Shown: positions 18,501 through 28,382 of the stretch, in pieces
Layout of the letters: each line of letters opens with the position of its first letter
Numbering within the stretch: the first letter of the stretch is position 1
Notes under the pieces: generated by a model
Databases searched by the model: none
What the model was told of the DNA's origin: nothing
The model's input: the letters and a program-made list of their open reading frames with translations, nothing else
Program-made: the position numbers and the translations under genes
From: Chromera velia
Lineage: Eukaryota; Sar; Chromeraceae
DNA: 33,251 nt
Direction of reading: 5' to 3'
Assembly (NCBI GenBank): GCA_018398765.1
Contig: JAHBMJ010002899.1
Coordinates: 61,935 to 95,185 of the forward strand

Positions 18501-20509
18501 ATGTCCGAGCTGCAAGACCACCTGAATGCGAAGGCTGTCAAGGAGAAACTGAGAAAGAAGAAAGGGAAACAGAAAAAGAAGGTTGGTCCGAAGCTGGAAT
18601 TGACTTCCCATTCTGTCATGGTGATCCTCCTCATGAACTCAACAGGATTGTGTAGAGGATTGAAGACAGAAAGAATCAAAGCTTTTCCACTTCTTCTGTG
18701 GCTTCTGATTGTGAAGACAGATCATTCATGTGTGTTGTTGGAATGCCAGTCTACGAAGCTTCCACGCATGCAACATTCTGCCTGGCGATGCGCATAAGTT
18801 CCTTCTTTCCTGCAGTTCAACGTGAAGCCCCTCGTCGACAGCGGATGCTTCCTCACAGGTCTGGAGGAGGAGGGCTCTCCCCGGGGGGTGGGGGGGGGTC
18901 TGGATGAACCCACCACAGATGAGCTCTGCGCAAAGTACACAAAGGCCTACACAGGCTTTCTAAAGCCCTACTCCCACGGAGACCCACAGATGCTCAGGGA
19001 GTTGATGGACGAAGAGGACGACAAAGAGAGCCGCCAGTCGTCCCAGATCCAACCTTATCAGGCCAATGTGGTCACAGATGGGGTGAGCTACAAGAAGCTT
19101 GTGACTGAGATGAGCAGCCTGGAGAGGTACGCAGGACACGACGGCCTGTCAGAGATCAAACAGATGATCGAGAAGACTAAGGGGAGACTGACGAGGCAGA
19201 GATCAGAACTGGAGATGATGGAGAACAAATTGGATGAGATCACATCCAAGTGCAGAAAGTCAGTAGGGTTGTCTGTCTGTCTGTCAGTGTGAATGTGTGC
19301 CTACCCGTCAATCTTCTTCGCTGTCCATCTAGCGGTGCGGTTTTTTCTTGTCACTCCTCTTGTGGCGCCGATCTCTTTTTGTGATTCCTTTCTAATCGCT
19401 CTGCTTCCTACTTTCTCTTTGACTCTCTCGATTTGTATGGGTGTTCGAGGGGCGGTTCATCGGATGAAAGTTCAGAATTCCGCCCGAGCAAGTTCTCTCC
19501 CCGCCAGCTCTCCGGCCGTCGATTTTTGCGGGAGGACTCCTTTTCGATGATCCCCTTTTCTTCAATCTCCTCCATCCCAGTGTGGGATGCAAGGAAACGT
19601 CAGACAGTCTTGCCAATGAACGCATGATCGTCATCCTCCTGAATGTTCATTTCTGCACCATGATGTTCCTCTCCTCCCCTTTTCACTTGCAGGTCTCACC
19701 TATCGGCAGACCCCTCTCCTCTTCCCGGTTCGAGGGTTCCCCCTCTCAGTCTGGAGTTCAAAAAAGAGGGGACTCACCTGTCCGCAAAGCCTGGAAACTC
19801 AAACAGAGCAGGACAAAGCACTCACCCACACCTGATTGGGGCCCTTGCCCTTTCCGAAGAATCTGCCCGTCCCACCAGACACCTTGTTGATGCCCTTCTT
19901 CCTGCAAAGGAGAGACAGAGGAGACGGCAGAATCAACAACAGCAGCAACAGGGAACGCTGGCGCTTCCGAGAGCTCCCCCCAATCCCCCCCCTCCTCCCC
20001 CCAAAGTAAACAGCCGTCACGTATGGCTCCAGGCACGACACCGAAGAGAGGAAAAGGAGGCGGCCATCACTCAAGCGAAGGCCACCGAACTGTTGGGGAC
20101 TGTCCACGCCCTCACACGGAGTCTCTCCATCACAGACTCTGCACCATCCCAACAAGGTCAGAGGGGGGGAGATCCGGCTGGGGCCATTATGCGGAGACGG
20201 AGACAGCAGGCAGAAGAGTCACGAAAATCGTCTGAGAAGAAAACCCAGCCCTCTGCAGTCAGAGAGAGAGAAAGAGAGAGCCAGCCGTCTCCCGTGCAAG
20301 ACGAAGAGACAGCTGCCAACGAAGTCTTCAGACGGGACCCCTCGAACGTCTCCACAGTCAAGCAGAGCCTCAGCATTCCGATCAACCGAGCTCTGCCCAC
20401 TTCCCTCCATACGAACATCTCGCATGAGATCTTCAAGGGAAGACGGGCCTCTTCATACGTCTCTGCTTCGGCCCTGATGCGTCCCCTTCTTGCCTCACAC
20501 AGAAGATGA
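18501..20509 (+). CDS. Unknown charged coiled-coil protein, three exons
   Basis: Modelled exons are 18501-18581, 18816-19258 and 19693-20509, totalling 1,341 nt, 447 codons including TGA (446 aa). Junction phases agree (0, then 2). Donors are GTTGGT and GTCAGT and both acceptors are TGCAG. Residues 1-27 are very basic (KEKLRKKKGKQKKK). Residues about 137-172 form a heptad-like coiled coil (IKQMIEKTKGRLTRQRSEL...). The last exon is low-complexity, with a run of six Gln, a run of six Pro and an Arg/Glu-rich segment (RRRRQQAEE). No transmembrane segment, signal peptide or catalytic motif is visible. The C-terminal part may be disordered. No homologue is recognised. A cytoskeletal or nuclear scaffold role would be guesswork. 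A further small exon inside 19440-19600 cannot be excluded, but its phase does not fit. Confidence 0.68.
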
Positions 20510-21800
20510 TCGAAGTATCAAAAACAGTCCCCCTCCTCAAAGTAACACGCTTCAATTTCAATTTAGGAGATCTTTGGGAAGCTGAGTGCATATGGCAAGC
20601 CTGTGACGGTCCACTCGCACCTTTCAGACTTGTTAAATTGATACAAGTTTAGGTATACAAGTATATATTCAAATAATAAAATTGACTTCATGCCATTAAT
20701 TTTTGAGTTTTTAATCTGTTTTAGTACCGTTTTACACTATGCAGCACCAAATTTAAAATTGAAAAATATTGAAAAACCCGACCGCGAATAGTCCTAGGAA
20801 TAGCCGTTTGTATACGTATCAATTTTTCTATAATATAAGCAAGAGCCAGCCTAAGAGCTAGTAACTACTACATACAAAGAACCATAACGTTAATTAAGTT
20901 ATCGATCTATAAAAGCATCTTTTTAACTGATTAATTTAAATTTAATAGAGAATCTGGGATAGAATCAAAGGTGTTTAGTCACTTGTGATTAGAATATATT
21001 TAATTATCTCATGAAGTGATTGAATATGATTGAATAAAGTGATTAATTAGCCAAAGTTTGATTTTTATTAGTCTTTAATACCTTTGGTACTTAAAAGCCC
21101 TAGCTAGTAAAAGCTTTCCAAGAAGCTATCCGCGAGAAGCGGCTAGAGAGGCGGCCGAGAGCGACTTCAAATTCACGTGGCTTATAGTGTCGGGGAGGTG
21201 GTTTTAGGAGTACTCTCTAGAGGCTTCTGCATGTCCAGTGCACGACTCATACCTAGATTCAAGTTCATGCGCTATATGTATGTTTCAAAGCAGTTCAGCC
21301 ACCATCCTGCAAATCTATAAAATTGTATACACGCGATAATATTATTGCCTAGGCAATTCCTGCGGCGTAACAGCCAAAAGCTACAGAGGGACGTCCAATC
21401 TTTGGCTCAGCCCTCCAAACCCCCCACTAATTCATTTAGGAATATATTCCTGAATACATTCCTGAATATATTACTTTTAAACTTAAAGTGAGTAACTAGT
21501 GAATAAATATATTCCGTGATTAAACACCTTTGGATAGAATTTGATTGCATTTCTAAAGTTTGTGTTTTTGATTGAACGTAAGAAAACGTTCTAAAACTTA
21601 TTATCCCAATAAAACTCATGGCCGGCGGTGTTGTATTTATAGTCACAGTCCTTGGACGGCGGCACATACGGCTGGTAGCAATCTTTCTCTACCCGCGGCC
21701 GGCGGCCACCACTGCGCGCAATCGGAATATACAACAGCGCTTGCGTGCTTGCAGATAATAGTAGGCTTGCAGCCCATATAGTATCCTATTATATCATATA
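20510..21800. other. AT-rich intergenic region
   Basis: This lies tail-to-tail between the coiled-coil gene and the minus-strand HNH gene. It is AT-rich with no supported ORF. A short repeat of TTCCTGAATA(C/T)ATT units lies at about 21445-21472. Confidence 0.6.
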
Positions 21801-22060
21801 ATATTTTCTTTCTTTCTTACTTCCTTCCTTCAAAAATTTATTCCTTCCTTCCTGCCTGTCTTCCTAGTTGTCTTCCTTCCCTACCTTCCTTCCTCCCTTC
21901 TTTCCTTCTTTCCTTCCTTCCTAAGGCTTCCTTCCTTCCTTCCTTGCCTTCCTTCCTTCTTTAAAAGTTACTTCCTTCCTTCATTTCTTCCTTTGAAAGT
22001 TCCTTCCTTCCTTCCTCAGGCTTCCTTCTTTCCTTCTAGTCTTCCTTCTTTCATTCATTC
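21801..22060. repeat. TTCC-rich imperfect tetranucleotide tract
   Basis: About 260 bp of CTTCCTTCC-type units is interrupted by short spacers such as AAAAATTTATTCC and AAAGTTAC. The strand bias is strong (almost all pyrimidine on the plus strand). Non-coding. Confidence 0.85.
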
Positions 22061-22074
22061 ACTTCATCATAAAT

Positions 22075-22330
22075 ATCAGTAAATATCGTAGAATATCGCC
22101 TACATGACTCCACCCGGATATTATGTATATCGGTTAATATCGTTTAATATCGCACAGCTGATATTGTATATATCGCCTAATATCGTACACTATCGCATAC
22201 CCGATATTACAAATATCGCTTATTATCGTACAATATCGCACCTATATCTATATTGCTAAATATCGCGATATTAGCATACAAGCGATAGTCGGACAAAGCG
22301 ATATTGTACGATATTTAGTAATATCGCTCT
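22075..22330. repeat. Dense array of degenerate ATATCG motifs
   Basis: The hexamer ATATCG or its complement CGATAT occurs more than a dozen times in about 255 bp, often as TAATATCGTA or AATATCGC units on both strands. Spacing is irregular (mostly 9-22 bp). It is not a clean tandem repeat, and no ORF crosses it. Confidence 0.75.
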
Positions 22331-22611
22331 TTGTGTGACCCATAGATGATCTTATTCCTATTCCTATCCTAATCTTATCTTATGCTAAATTTAATTGTCA
22401 AATAAATAACATATATTTTCTATTGTAAAAACTTTTAAAAAGTATGATTCCATATCTTTTTTCTTTAGTATTATTTAATTCAAATCATATATGACCCAAA
22501 TTTAGTTGACCGACATATAGAACTAAACAAATTACTCTCAAATACTCTGCGGTGCTGCTGGGCCATGCAACCGGCTTTATGACTTTTAGGAGCCAGCTTT
22601 AATTGGAGTCA

Positions 22612-22866
22612 TCAAGGGGGTTTTCCTACGTATCGATTTCCTTTACGGATGTTATCTTTTGACCACAAGGGCTGGAGGTTTGAGAAGTGGAGACGGGAAA
22701 TGAGAGTCTTCATGTCTGGCTTTCGACCATCAGGGCCAACATACATGATGGGCACAATATGGTCAACGTGCCACAACCTCCCGTAATTCTCCCACGACAT
22801 TCCAGGGTTGCCGTGGAAGTCGTCCTTCTCGAGGTGGGCTTTGAGATCGGGGAATGAACAACCGAG
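22612..22866 (-). other. HNH nuclease domain coding segment
   Basis: Encodes about 85 C-terminal residues: YLGCSFPDLKAHLE, a Trp-Asn-Tyr-Gly segment (SWENYGRLW), HVDHIVPI, FSNLQPLW and KDNIRKG. The order of His/Asp-His, Asn and Asn is that expected for HNH active sites. Zinc-binding CxxC pairs flanking the core, present in some HNH enzymes, are absent here. Confidence 0.75.
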
Positions 22867-24453
22867 GTATTCGTGGGAACGTTTCGTTTGAGGGGGAGAC
22901 TTAGCTTTCCGCAAGCCACTGAGACATCTCGACACGGAACGCCTTGCCGTGTGAGCTAATCGGTAGGCAACGTCATCTTTATATTTTACCTTTTGTCGCT
23001 CGCGCCTTTTGGCAAAGGCAGGATTGTCTTTTTGGCATTCCGCACACTCACTTCTCCGCCGTCCATGCCGACAAAAACTGCCGCCACCACACTCTCTACA
23101 CATGGTGCGTAAACGTCCGTGCTCACAGAAACTACCACCCTGGCAATCCCTGCAAGTGGAGCGCACACGACTGTGCTTACAAATCCCTCCACCTCCACAC
23201 TCCCGACATTTGCTGCGTTGACGACTATGTTGACAAATACTGCTCCCACGACAGTCCAGACAGGAGTACTTTATTCGACCGTGAAGACAAATGCCATTCC
23301 CCCCACACTCCTTGCACACGTGTCGCCTCCGACCGTGTTCACAGATTCCCTTTCCCCCACACTCTTTGCAATGAGAACGCTGTCGGCCGTGTTCACAAAT
23401 TTCTGAGCCCCCGCACTCTTTGCAATGGGAGCGTTGACGGTCGTGTTCGCATATTCCTTTCCCCCCACAATCCCTGCAATGGTTGCGCTGGCGGCCGTGC
23501 TTACATATTCCTGTCCCCCCGCATTCCTTGCACATGTGTCGGTGTCGACCGTGTTTACATATCCCTTTCCCTCCGCAGTCTTTGCACATTTGGCGGTGAC
23601 GGCCGTGTTCACATATTTGCTTCCCCCCACACTCCTTGCAATGACCCCGCTGACGCCCATGAATGCAGATACCCTTACCTCCGCACTCTTTGCAGAAGTA
23701 CCTTCGTCTGCCGTGCGGACATGGTGCACGCTGACGGTCAATTTTCTTCAAATCAGAACAGGCGGGCACATTTTGTGGGCATTCGGAAAAAGAGACAGTG
23801 AAGATGCCAATCTGATTACCCCACTCATGACTACCCCGTCCGATAGAGTCAGTGTTGTTCACAAAAAAGCTTGACGCATGGGACTTCTCTTGCGACGTGG
23901 CCCCACTCGGACCTCTCCCCTCACTGACAGATCCTTCAGCACCATGCCCCCTGCGTTCGCAAACAGCAGAGCTGGAGGCGGAAACTGCCGTCTGAAAAGC
24001 AGCGTAATGAGAGCGGGAACAGGTAAACTGAGGGCGCACCTCGAGAAGTCCCCTGGCGGAAACGTGGGAGAGACTGCTCAGACAGGGGCCGTGAGACGAC
24101 AGCAGAAAAGAGTGAATCCGCTGTTTCTGAGCACCCTCTTCTCTTCTCACGCTTTTTGGTGAGCCGAGACGACGACACGAAAGGCTCGGGTCAAAAGTGT
24201 AACTCGCATGAATCCCAAAAGTGCAGTTCATGTTTCTTATCTCCTCTGCTGATCCTACAACACGTTCACAGCTATGTTTCGCGAGGGATGGAGCCTTGTC
24301 TCTGTCTGATGAGAGAACGGAAGCGCTTTTCAGGAGAGCGGGCCTCGTGGTGCGACTCAGACGGTCTGAGGCACAACGAGAGAACGTCGCAACGATGCGT
24401 CTCATCGTGAGGCGTGCAATCAAACTCTTTGGAATGATCGTGGCAGCAGTCAT
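22612..24453 (-). CDS. Zinc-knuckle repeat (CxH-x6-CxxC) protein with C-terminal HNH nuclease domain
   Basis: This is a single uninterrupted 613-codon ORF. Residues 1-35 are Arg/Ser/Ala-rich without acidic residues until about 30 (MRRIVATFSRCASDRLSR), which could be a mitochondrial presequence. Residues 36-244 are polar and unrecognised. Residues 245-474 contain 13 repeats on an exact 18-residue period with consensus CxHGRxRxxCxxCGGxxI. The Cys-His-Cys-Cys ligand set suggests one zinc ion per repeat. A basic linker follows. Residues about 530-613 show an HNH (beta-beta-alpha metal) nuclease pattern: HVDHIVPI with the Asp-His pair at 564-565, SNLQPLW with Asn592, and KDNIRKGN. Similar HNH domains with a NLQPLW motif are known from giant algal viruses and protists. 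The lack of introns contrasts with its neighbours, suggesting transfer or a mobile origin. Its role (homing-type endonuclease or DNA repair) is inferred only. Confidence 0.85.
   Translation of the reverse strand: MTAATIIPKSLIARLTMRRIVATFSRCASDRLSRTTRPALLKSASVLSSDRDKAPSLAKHSCERVVGSAEEIRNMNCTFGIHASYTFDPSLSCRRLGSPKSVRREEGAQKQRIHSFLLSSHGPCLSSLSHVSARGLLEVRPQFTCSRSHYAAFQTAVSASSSAVCERRGHGAEGSVSEGRGPSGATSQEKSHASSFFVNNTDSIGRGSHEWGNQIGIFTVSFSECPQNVPACSDLKKIDRQRAPCPHGRRRYFCKECGGKGICIHGRQRGHCKECGGKQICEHGRHRQMCKDCGGKGICKHGRHRHMCKECGGTGICKHGRQRNHCRDCGGKGICEHDRQRSHCKECGGSEICEHGRQRSHCKECGGKGICEHGRRRHVCKECGGNGICLHGRIKYSCLDCRGSSICQHSRQRSKCRECGGGGICKHSRVRSTCRDCQGGSFCEHGRLRTMCRECGGGSFCRHGRRRSECAECQKDNPAFAKRRERQKVKYKDDVAYRLAHTARRSVSRCLSGLRKAKSPPQTKRSHEYLGCSFPDLKAHLEKDDFHGNPGMSWENYGRLWHVDHIVPIMYVGPDGRKPDMKTLISRLHFSNLQPLWSKDNIRKGNRYVGKPP
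23032..23721 (-). repeat. 54-bp coding tandem repeats encoding 13 zinc-knuckle units
   Basis: Thirteen in-frame 54-bp units each encode 18 residues with Cys1, His3, Cys10 and Cys13 invariant. DNA identity is highest in the central units (ICEHGRQRSHCKEC-like). Units 9-13 are more diverged (for example ICLHGRIKYSCLDC). The same DNA gives open but meaningless frames on the plus strand, because the repeat keeps stops out of all copies alike. Confidence 0.93.
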
Positions 24454-25067
24454 GTAGTCGAATGGATGCAGCTCTTACACAGGAGTCTGATGACCTCAGC
24501 GGAGACGGCGCATGATTTGGGAGTTTACCGAAGGGCTGAAGCAGCCCCGAAAGCTTTCATTCATCTGCATGAGTCCTTCAGACTGGGCATGATCACTACT
24601 AGGTGGGACAAGCACAGTTGTACAACATTTCAGGTGGAATGTCGTCACTGTCAGCAGCTGCATGTTGCAAAGTGTTGCGAACAACACTTGAATGGAACTG
24701 CATGACAGTTGCACGCACAGCGTTGCATGTGCATGCATGAGCAACACTTGAAAGATGCATGCGCGGCGCCGCGCGCATGCATGCAGAACGCAGAGGGCCC
24801 ATCTGTGCGCGCGGCGCCGCCGATCGACACATATTATTAGTATCTCAGTTTTTTTGAGAGAGTATTTGAGATTCGAGGTGTTTGTCAGGTATGAACACCC
24901 ACACTCATCAGCCCCCGCATGTCAGACACTCATCCACTTTTTTGTAGGTCATTTGACTCCATCTTGGATCAAGGGGTTCTGAGAAATTAATCGAAACGAA
25001 TCGAGGTTTTCGGAGACGGCTCTGACACTTATTTCGACGCTCACTGTCAAGGGTGGTGTTTGAGGAG
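24454..25067. promoter_or_regulatory. Divergent intergenic region
   Basis: These 614 bp lie between the start of the minus-strand HNH gene and the proposed start of the plus-strand LRR gene, so both promoters should be here. A CG-rich near-palindrome sits at about 24753-24783 (ATGCATGCGCGGCGCCGCGC plus its mirror), with another GCGCGGCGCCGC at about 24810. No TATA box or known binding site can be assigned. Confidence 0.4.
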
Positions 25068-25098
25068 ATGGCTGCCCGTCGCAGGGTGGAATCCGAGG
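25068..25098 (+). CDS. LRR gene exon 1 (tentative)
   Basis: ATG AARRRVESE, then phase 1 before GTCAGC. Chosen because it gives the phase needed by exon 2 and uses the donor type common in this window. An alternative donor GTATGC at 25158 has the wrong phase for exon 2. Confidence 0.35.
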
Positions 25099-25495
25099 GT
25101 CAGCAGGGGGGAACAAGGAGAGCACGCTCTGCTGAATTTTGTTGGGCGCCAGAGAGGGTATGCAGACAGGCACGCATTGAATGTCAATCCTCGAGGATCG
25201 AAAATGAAAATGCACTTTTAAGTCTGACTGAGATGTTTTTTTCAGCGCGCTGAAAGGTGAGCTTACGTGTCAGGTCTAGCATGATGCGGCTTTCGTGTAA
25301 AAAACAAGGCAGCCAGGTGCAAAGACTTGCTGCAGGAGAGGCATTTGCGTTGACCCCCTTCTGGAATCGTTTGAGAAAATTGGAATGGTGAAACAAGCAG
25401 GTCGGTTCCTCATGCCCACATCGATTGACCCTCTTACGCCTTTGCTCCCGGAATATTGACATATCCTTGTTCCATGAGTCTTGTTCTCACCGCAG

Positions 25496-25644
25496 GAGGA
25501 GGCCTCTCCTCTCTGTCGAGAGGAAGTGGAGACGGAGGACTGCAGGACTCGCAGGAAAATGTCCCACAGGAGAGAAGTGCGGAAACGACACAAAGGGACG
25601 ACTGCCTCTCCCTTTTCATGCCGCGAATGGGACTGACTCCTCAG
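25496..25644 (+). CDS. LRR gene exon 2 (tentative)
   Basis: Acceptor CACCGCAG, donor GTTGGC, entering in phase 1 and leaving in phase 0. It encodes a Gly/Ser/Gln-rich polar segment (SLSRGSGDGGLQDSQ) before the LRRs. The other two frames either stop or are Arg/Lys-rich and unlikely. Confidence 0.5.
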
Positions 25645-25866
25645 GTTGGCGCATCCACCTCTTTTCTTCTTCCTCTTCTTCATAATTTTGGTTTCGAGAC
25701 CGATTTGTGGATGAGCAGGGGAGACATACCCGATCAGTCTCTCTCAGACGTTCTCATTTTTAGAGGGGTCGCTGCTACATTAACGCAGTCGTTTTTTCTT
25801 TCTTTCGTCCTGTATCCTCAACTCTTCCCTTCGATCTCTTCTTCCTCCTCATCAATTCACATGCAG

Positions 25867-25938
25867 AACCTCGCGAACTTGGCAAAGAAAAGGGAGTCCA
25901 TCGGCCTGGCTTGGCTGTGCGTCTCCTTGATGACAAAG
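25867..25938 (+). CDS. LRR gene exon 3
   Basis: Twenty-four codons, phase 0-0 (NLANLAKKRESIG...), acceptor ACATGCAG, donor GTCAGT. The length and phase fit both neighbours. Confidence 0.5.
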
Positions 25939-26455
25939 GTCAGTCAATCTCCTTCCTCCCTGCCTGCAGGGTTTTCTCTTTGCTTGTGTTTTTTCTTTTT
26001 TCCCCTGAAAAGGAAGGTGCGCCACGCAAGCCCTTTTTTTCTCACTTCACTCAGAAGGCAGCTGAAAAACAGATAGACTCCAATCATTTTTGCGTTTGAA
26101 ATTCTTCCATATCTGTCTGTCTTATCTGTCTCTTCTCTCTTCGCTGCTCATGCTGTTTTCACTGCCGTCCACTGGAATTATATCGCCGCCTGGTCAGTGT
26201 CAGCGTGACCAGCCCAAAGGTGCTTCCCCTCTTGTTCCTTTCTTTTTGCCCTTCTTTTTTTTTTGTCTCTTCTGCGCCCTCTCTGCGTAAAGCTCTTCTT
26301 TTCTCCTTCATTTCCCGCCAAACCCCTGTCTCGAGGTGTTCTGCAATCCTCTTCTCTTCTCGTCTGTTTTCTTTTCTTCCAAGGGCTCTGTACTCATTCG
26401 CTCTCTTGTCAAACACCTGATCCTTTCTTTATTCATATCTATCGTGTGGATGCAG

Positions 26456-26510
26456 AACAAAGCGCTTGGAAAGCTGCCCATCGGACTTCCTCGCAGCATC
26501 GATCTCTCAG
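26456..26510 (+). CDS. LRR gene exon 4
   Basis: Phase 0 start, phase 1 end (NKALGKLPIGLPRSIDLS), donor GTTAGC. It leads directly into the first LRR unit. Confidence 0.6.
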
Positions 26511-26875
26511 GTTAGCATTCGCATCTGTTTCGGGGAATGTTGGTTCACCCTTCCATCCGTCCATCTATCCATCCTTCCCTTCGTTCTTGGCCCCAATCCA
26601 TCGACTTTCGGTCCTCTTTCAATCTGCGTGCATGCGTGCATGGTGCTTCGCTTTCAAGAGGGCGCATTCATGTTCTGATGCAAGTCAAGTCTCTTTCTGA
26701 GAGAAGAATCACCCCTGTTCTCGCTGTGCGGCAGAGAATGGTCAACTTTTGTTTCAGGAAATGAAGGTGCGAGAAGGGCGCATGGGGCTGTACGTACACG
26801 CTGTGACTTCCTTGCTAAAAGGCTCCTCGTCTCGTGGTCCATTTCTCCCTCCTCGTTTTTTTCTGTTGCCTGCAG

Positions 26876-26953
26876 GGTCTGTCGATCTCCCTCCCGAGAA
26901 GGTTTTCTGCTTTTTGGATTTCCTTCCCGCTTCTGTGGAGGAGATAAAACTCG
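26876..26953 (+). CDS. LRR gene exon 5: one 26-residue LRR
   Basis: 78 nt, phase 1-1. It encodes SVDLPPEKVFCFLDFLPASV followed by EEIKL, an LRR of the LPxSVExLxL type. The exon has the same length and phase as exon 6. Confidence 0.72.
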
Positions 26954-27733
26954 GTGAAGGGGTGGGTGGGGGCCTGTCTGGGGGTTCACTTCTTCGTTCA
27001 ATGCTGTCATCATGAAGGGAATTCTCCGCTGTGTCTTTTTGCACGTCACAGCCTGCGTTTCCTCATTTTGTTTGGACGCTGCATGACTTCTTTCTGGTCT
27101 ATCTGTGTGTGTGGGTGTGCCTGCTTGTGTGTATTTATTTCTTTCGTCCGAAACCTTCTTGTGCTTTTCAATTTGGTGCTTTCCGCATTGTGCCTGTGTG
27201 TGCACATGCACTGGCGCAATCCACTGCACATACCCATTACTGCCATTCTTCAGATGGACCAGAGGGGGAAGTTCCCTCCCTTGATTGTGTGCAGACTCGG
27301 TAGCCGTGAAGAGAAGAGCTCTCCCTCTTCTTTTCCGCTTTCTGAACCGACTGGAAACCGCGAGAAAGGAAGGAACAAGTGCCCCTCGCCTCAGAAAGTT
27401 CACGTTCGCAGGTCTGTGTGTTCTTGTGTGAGACAGATAGGGAGGGAGGGAGATTCGGTTTTACTGTGTGGTGTGTGGCAGTGGCAGGAAGCTTTCCTTG
27501 ACTGTCTGAAGCACCATTCTTCGTGCATGGCGGTGTTTTCTCCATTCATTGATCCATGGTTTTTGTGTCTGGGCCTCTTCCTGGCCTTCCTACACTGGAT
27601 GGACTGGTGGGCCCATGCAGCTGTTGGGGGCCCTGCAGGGAATTGACGCCTCAATTGGTCTGTGTGTGTGTGTGTGTGCTGCCATGCATGCCCTTAATTC
27701 TTCCTGTATGCTTATTTCTGTGAATGAATGCAG

Positions 27734-27811
27734 AGAACTCGATAGGACCCGAAGAAGCACGGGAGGTCTTTCCGGTCCTTCTGCCCTCCTTGGAAAGTCT
27801 CTGCCTGATGG
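27734..27811 (+). CDS. LRR gene exon 6: one 26-residue LRR
   Basis: 78 nt, phase 1-1. It encodes NSIGPEEAREVFPVLLPSLE then SLCLM, donor GTCGGT. The 780-bp intron before it holds a short TG repeat at about 27661-27678 and no other credible exon. Confidence 0.72.
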
Positions 27812-28185
27812 GTCGGTCAGCTCAAGAAGAGAAGAGAACAAAAGAGAGAGAAACATGTTGAGGAGAGAAAGAGACTGCATGCATGCCAAGAGGAACAGAG
27901 CAGTTCTCAAATGCTCACGATCCTGAGTGCATGTTCCTTAGAGTCAATGCATGCATGTGAATGAGTACTCGGATGGACAGATGCGGACAGCCAGGAAGGT
28001 GAACACAGGAACGTCACAGTTCTCTGTCAGACAGACGGACGAAATCAGAGGACGAGACGGAAGAGGCTTGCGGAGGAAGAGAAAGTTGGTTTGGTGTGCG
28101 GAGCTCCCGCCCCATGCGGCTCTGTCTCTTCAACGCTTTTTTTCCATCCTTCGTCCGCCCTCCTCCCTTAATTGTCTGGGTGCAG

Positions 28186-28382
28186 GCAACCCTCTGGGCA
28201 CTGAGGGCATTCAGGTAGTGGCAGAGATGATCAGGGATGGGAAGGCTTCCTCCGTCACCTGGACCTGAAGAAGACGGGCCTCCGGAAAGAGGGACTGCAG
28301 AGCCTGTGCGGGGCCATCAAGGAGAGGGGGCTGGGGGTAGAGACGCTGAACCTGTCGGGAAACGGATTTGGAGAGGAGCCGA
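28186..28382 (+). CDS. LRR gene exon 7 with a one-base deletion
   Basis: It enters in phase 1 with NPLGTEGIQVVAEMIRDG. After GGG at 28239-28241 the LRR continues one frame earlier (FLRHLDLKKTGLRKEGLQ, then LNLSGNGFGEEP). Unshifted, the frame ends at TGA 28266-28268. The exon is 197 nt, one short of the 198 needed for phase 1-1. Donor GTGAGG. Confidence 0.68.

Noticed and set aside
19440-19600. Extra exon in the coiled-coil gene (open frame rich in Ser, Phe and Arg)
   Set aside because: Candidate borders would not give the phase required between the exons ending at 19258 and starting at 19693, and the putative acceptor lacks a pyrimidine tract.
23032-23721. EsV-1-7 type zinc repeats known from brown algae and their viruses
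   Set aside because: As I recall that family, its Cys/His spacing is longer and different. The CxH-x6-CxxC spacing here does not match.
22944-23874. Several long plus-strand ORFs opposite the zinc-repeat gene
   Set aside because: They are the mirror frames of a 54-bp in-frame repeat, which keeps stops absent in other frames. The minus-strand frame has the conserved Cys/His pattern and the HNH domain.
25247-25257. An 11-nt micro-exon before a good GTGAGC donor at 25258
   Set aside because: The flanking signals are attractive, but the phase does not connect the proposed exon 1 with exon 2. It stays unresolved without cDNA.
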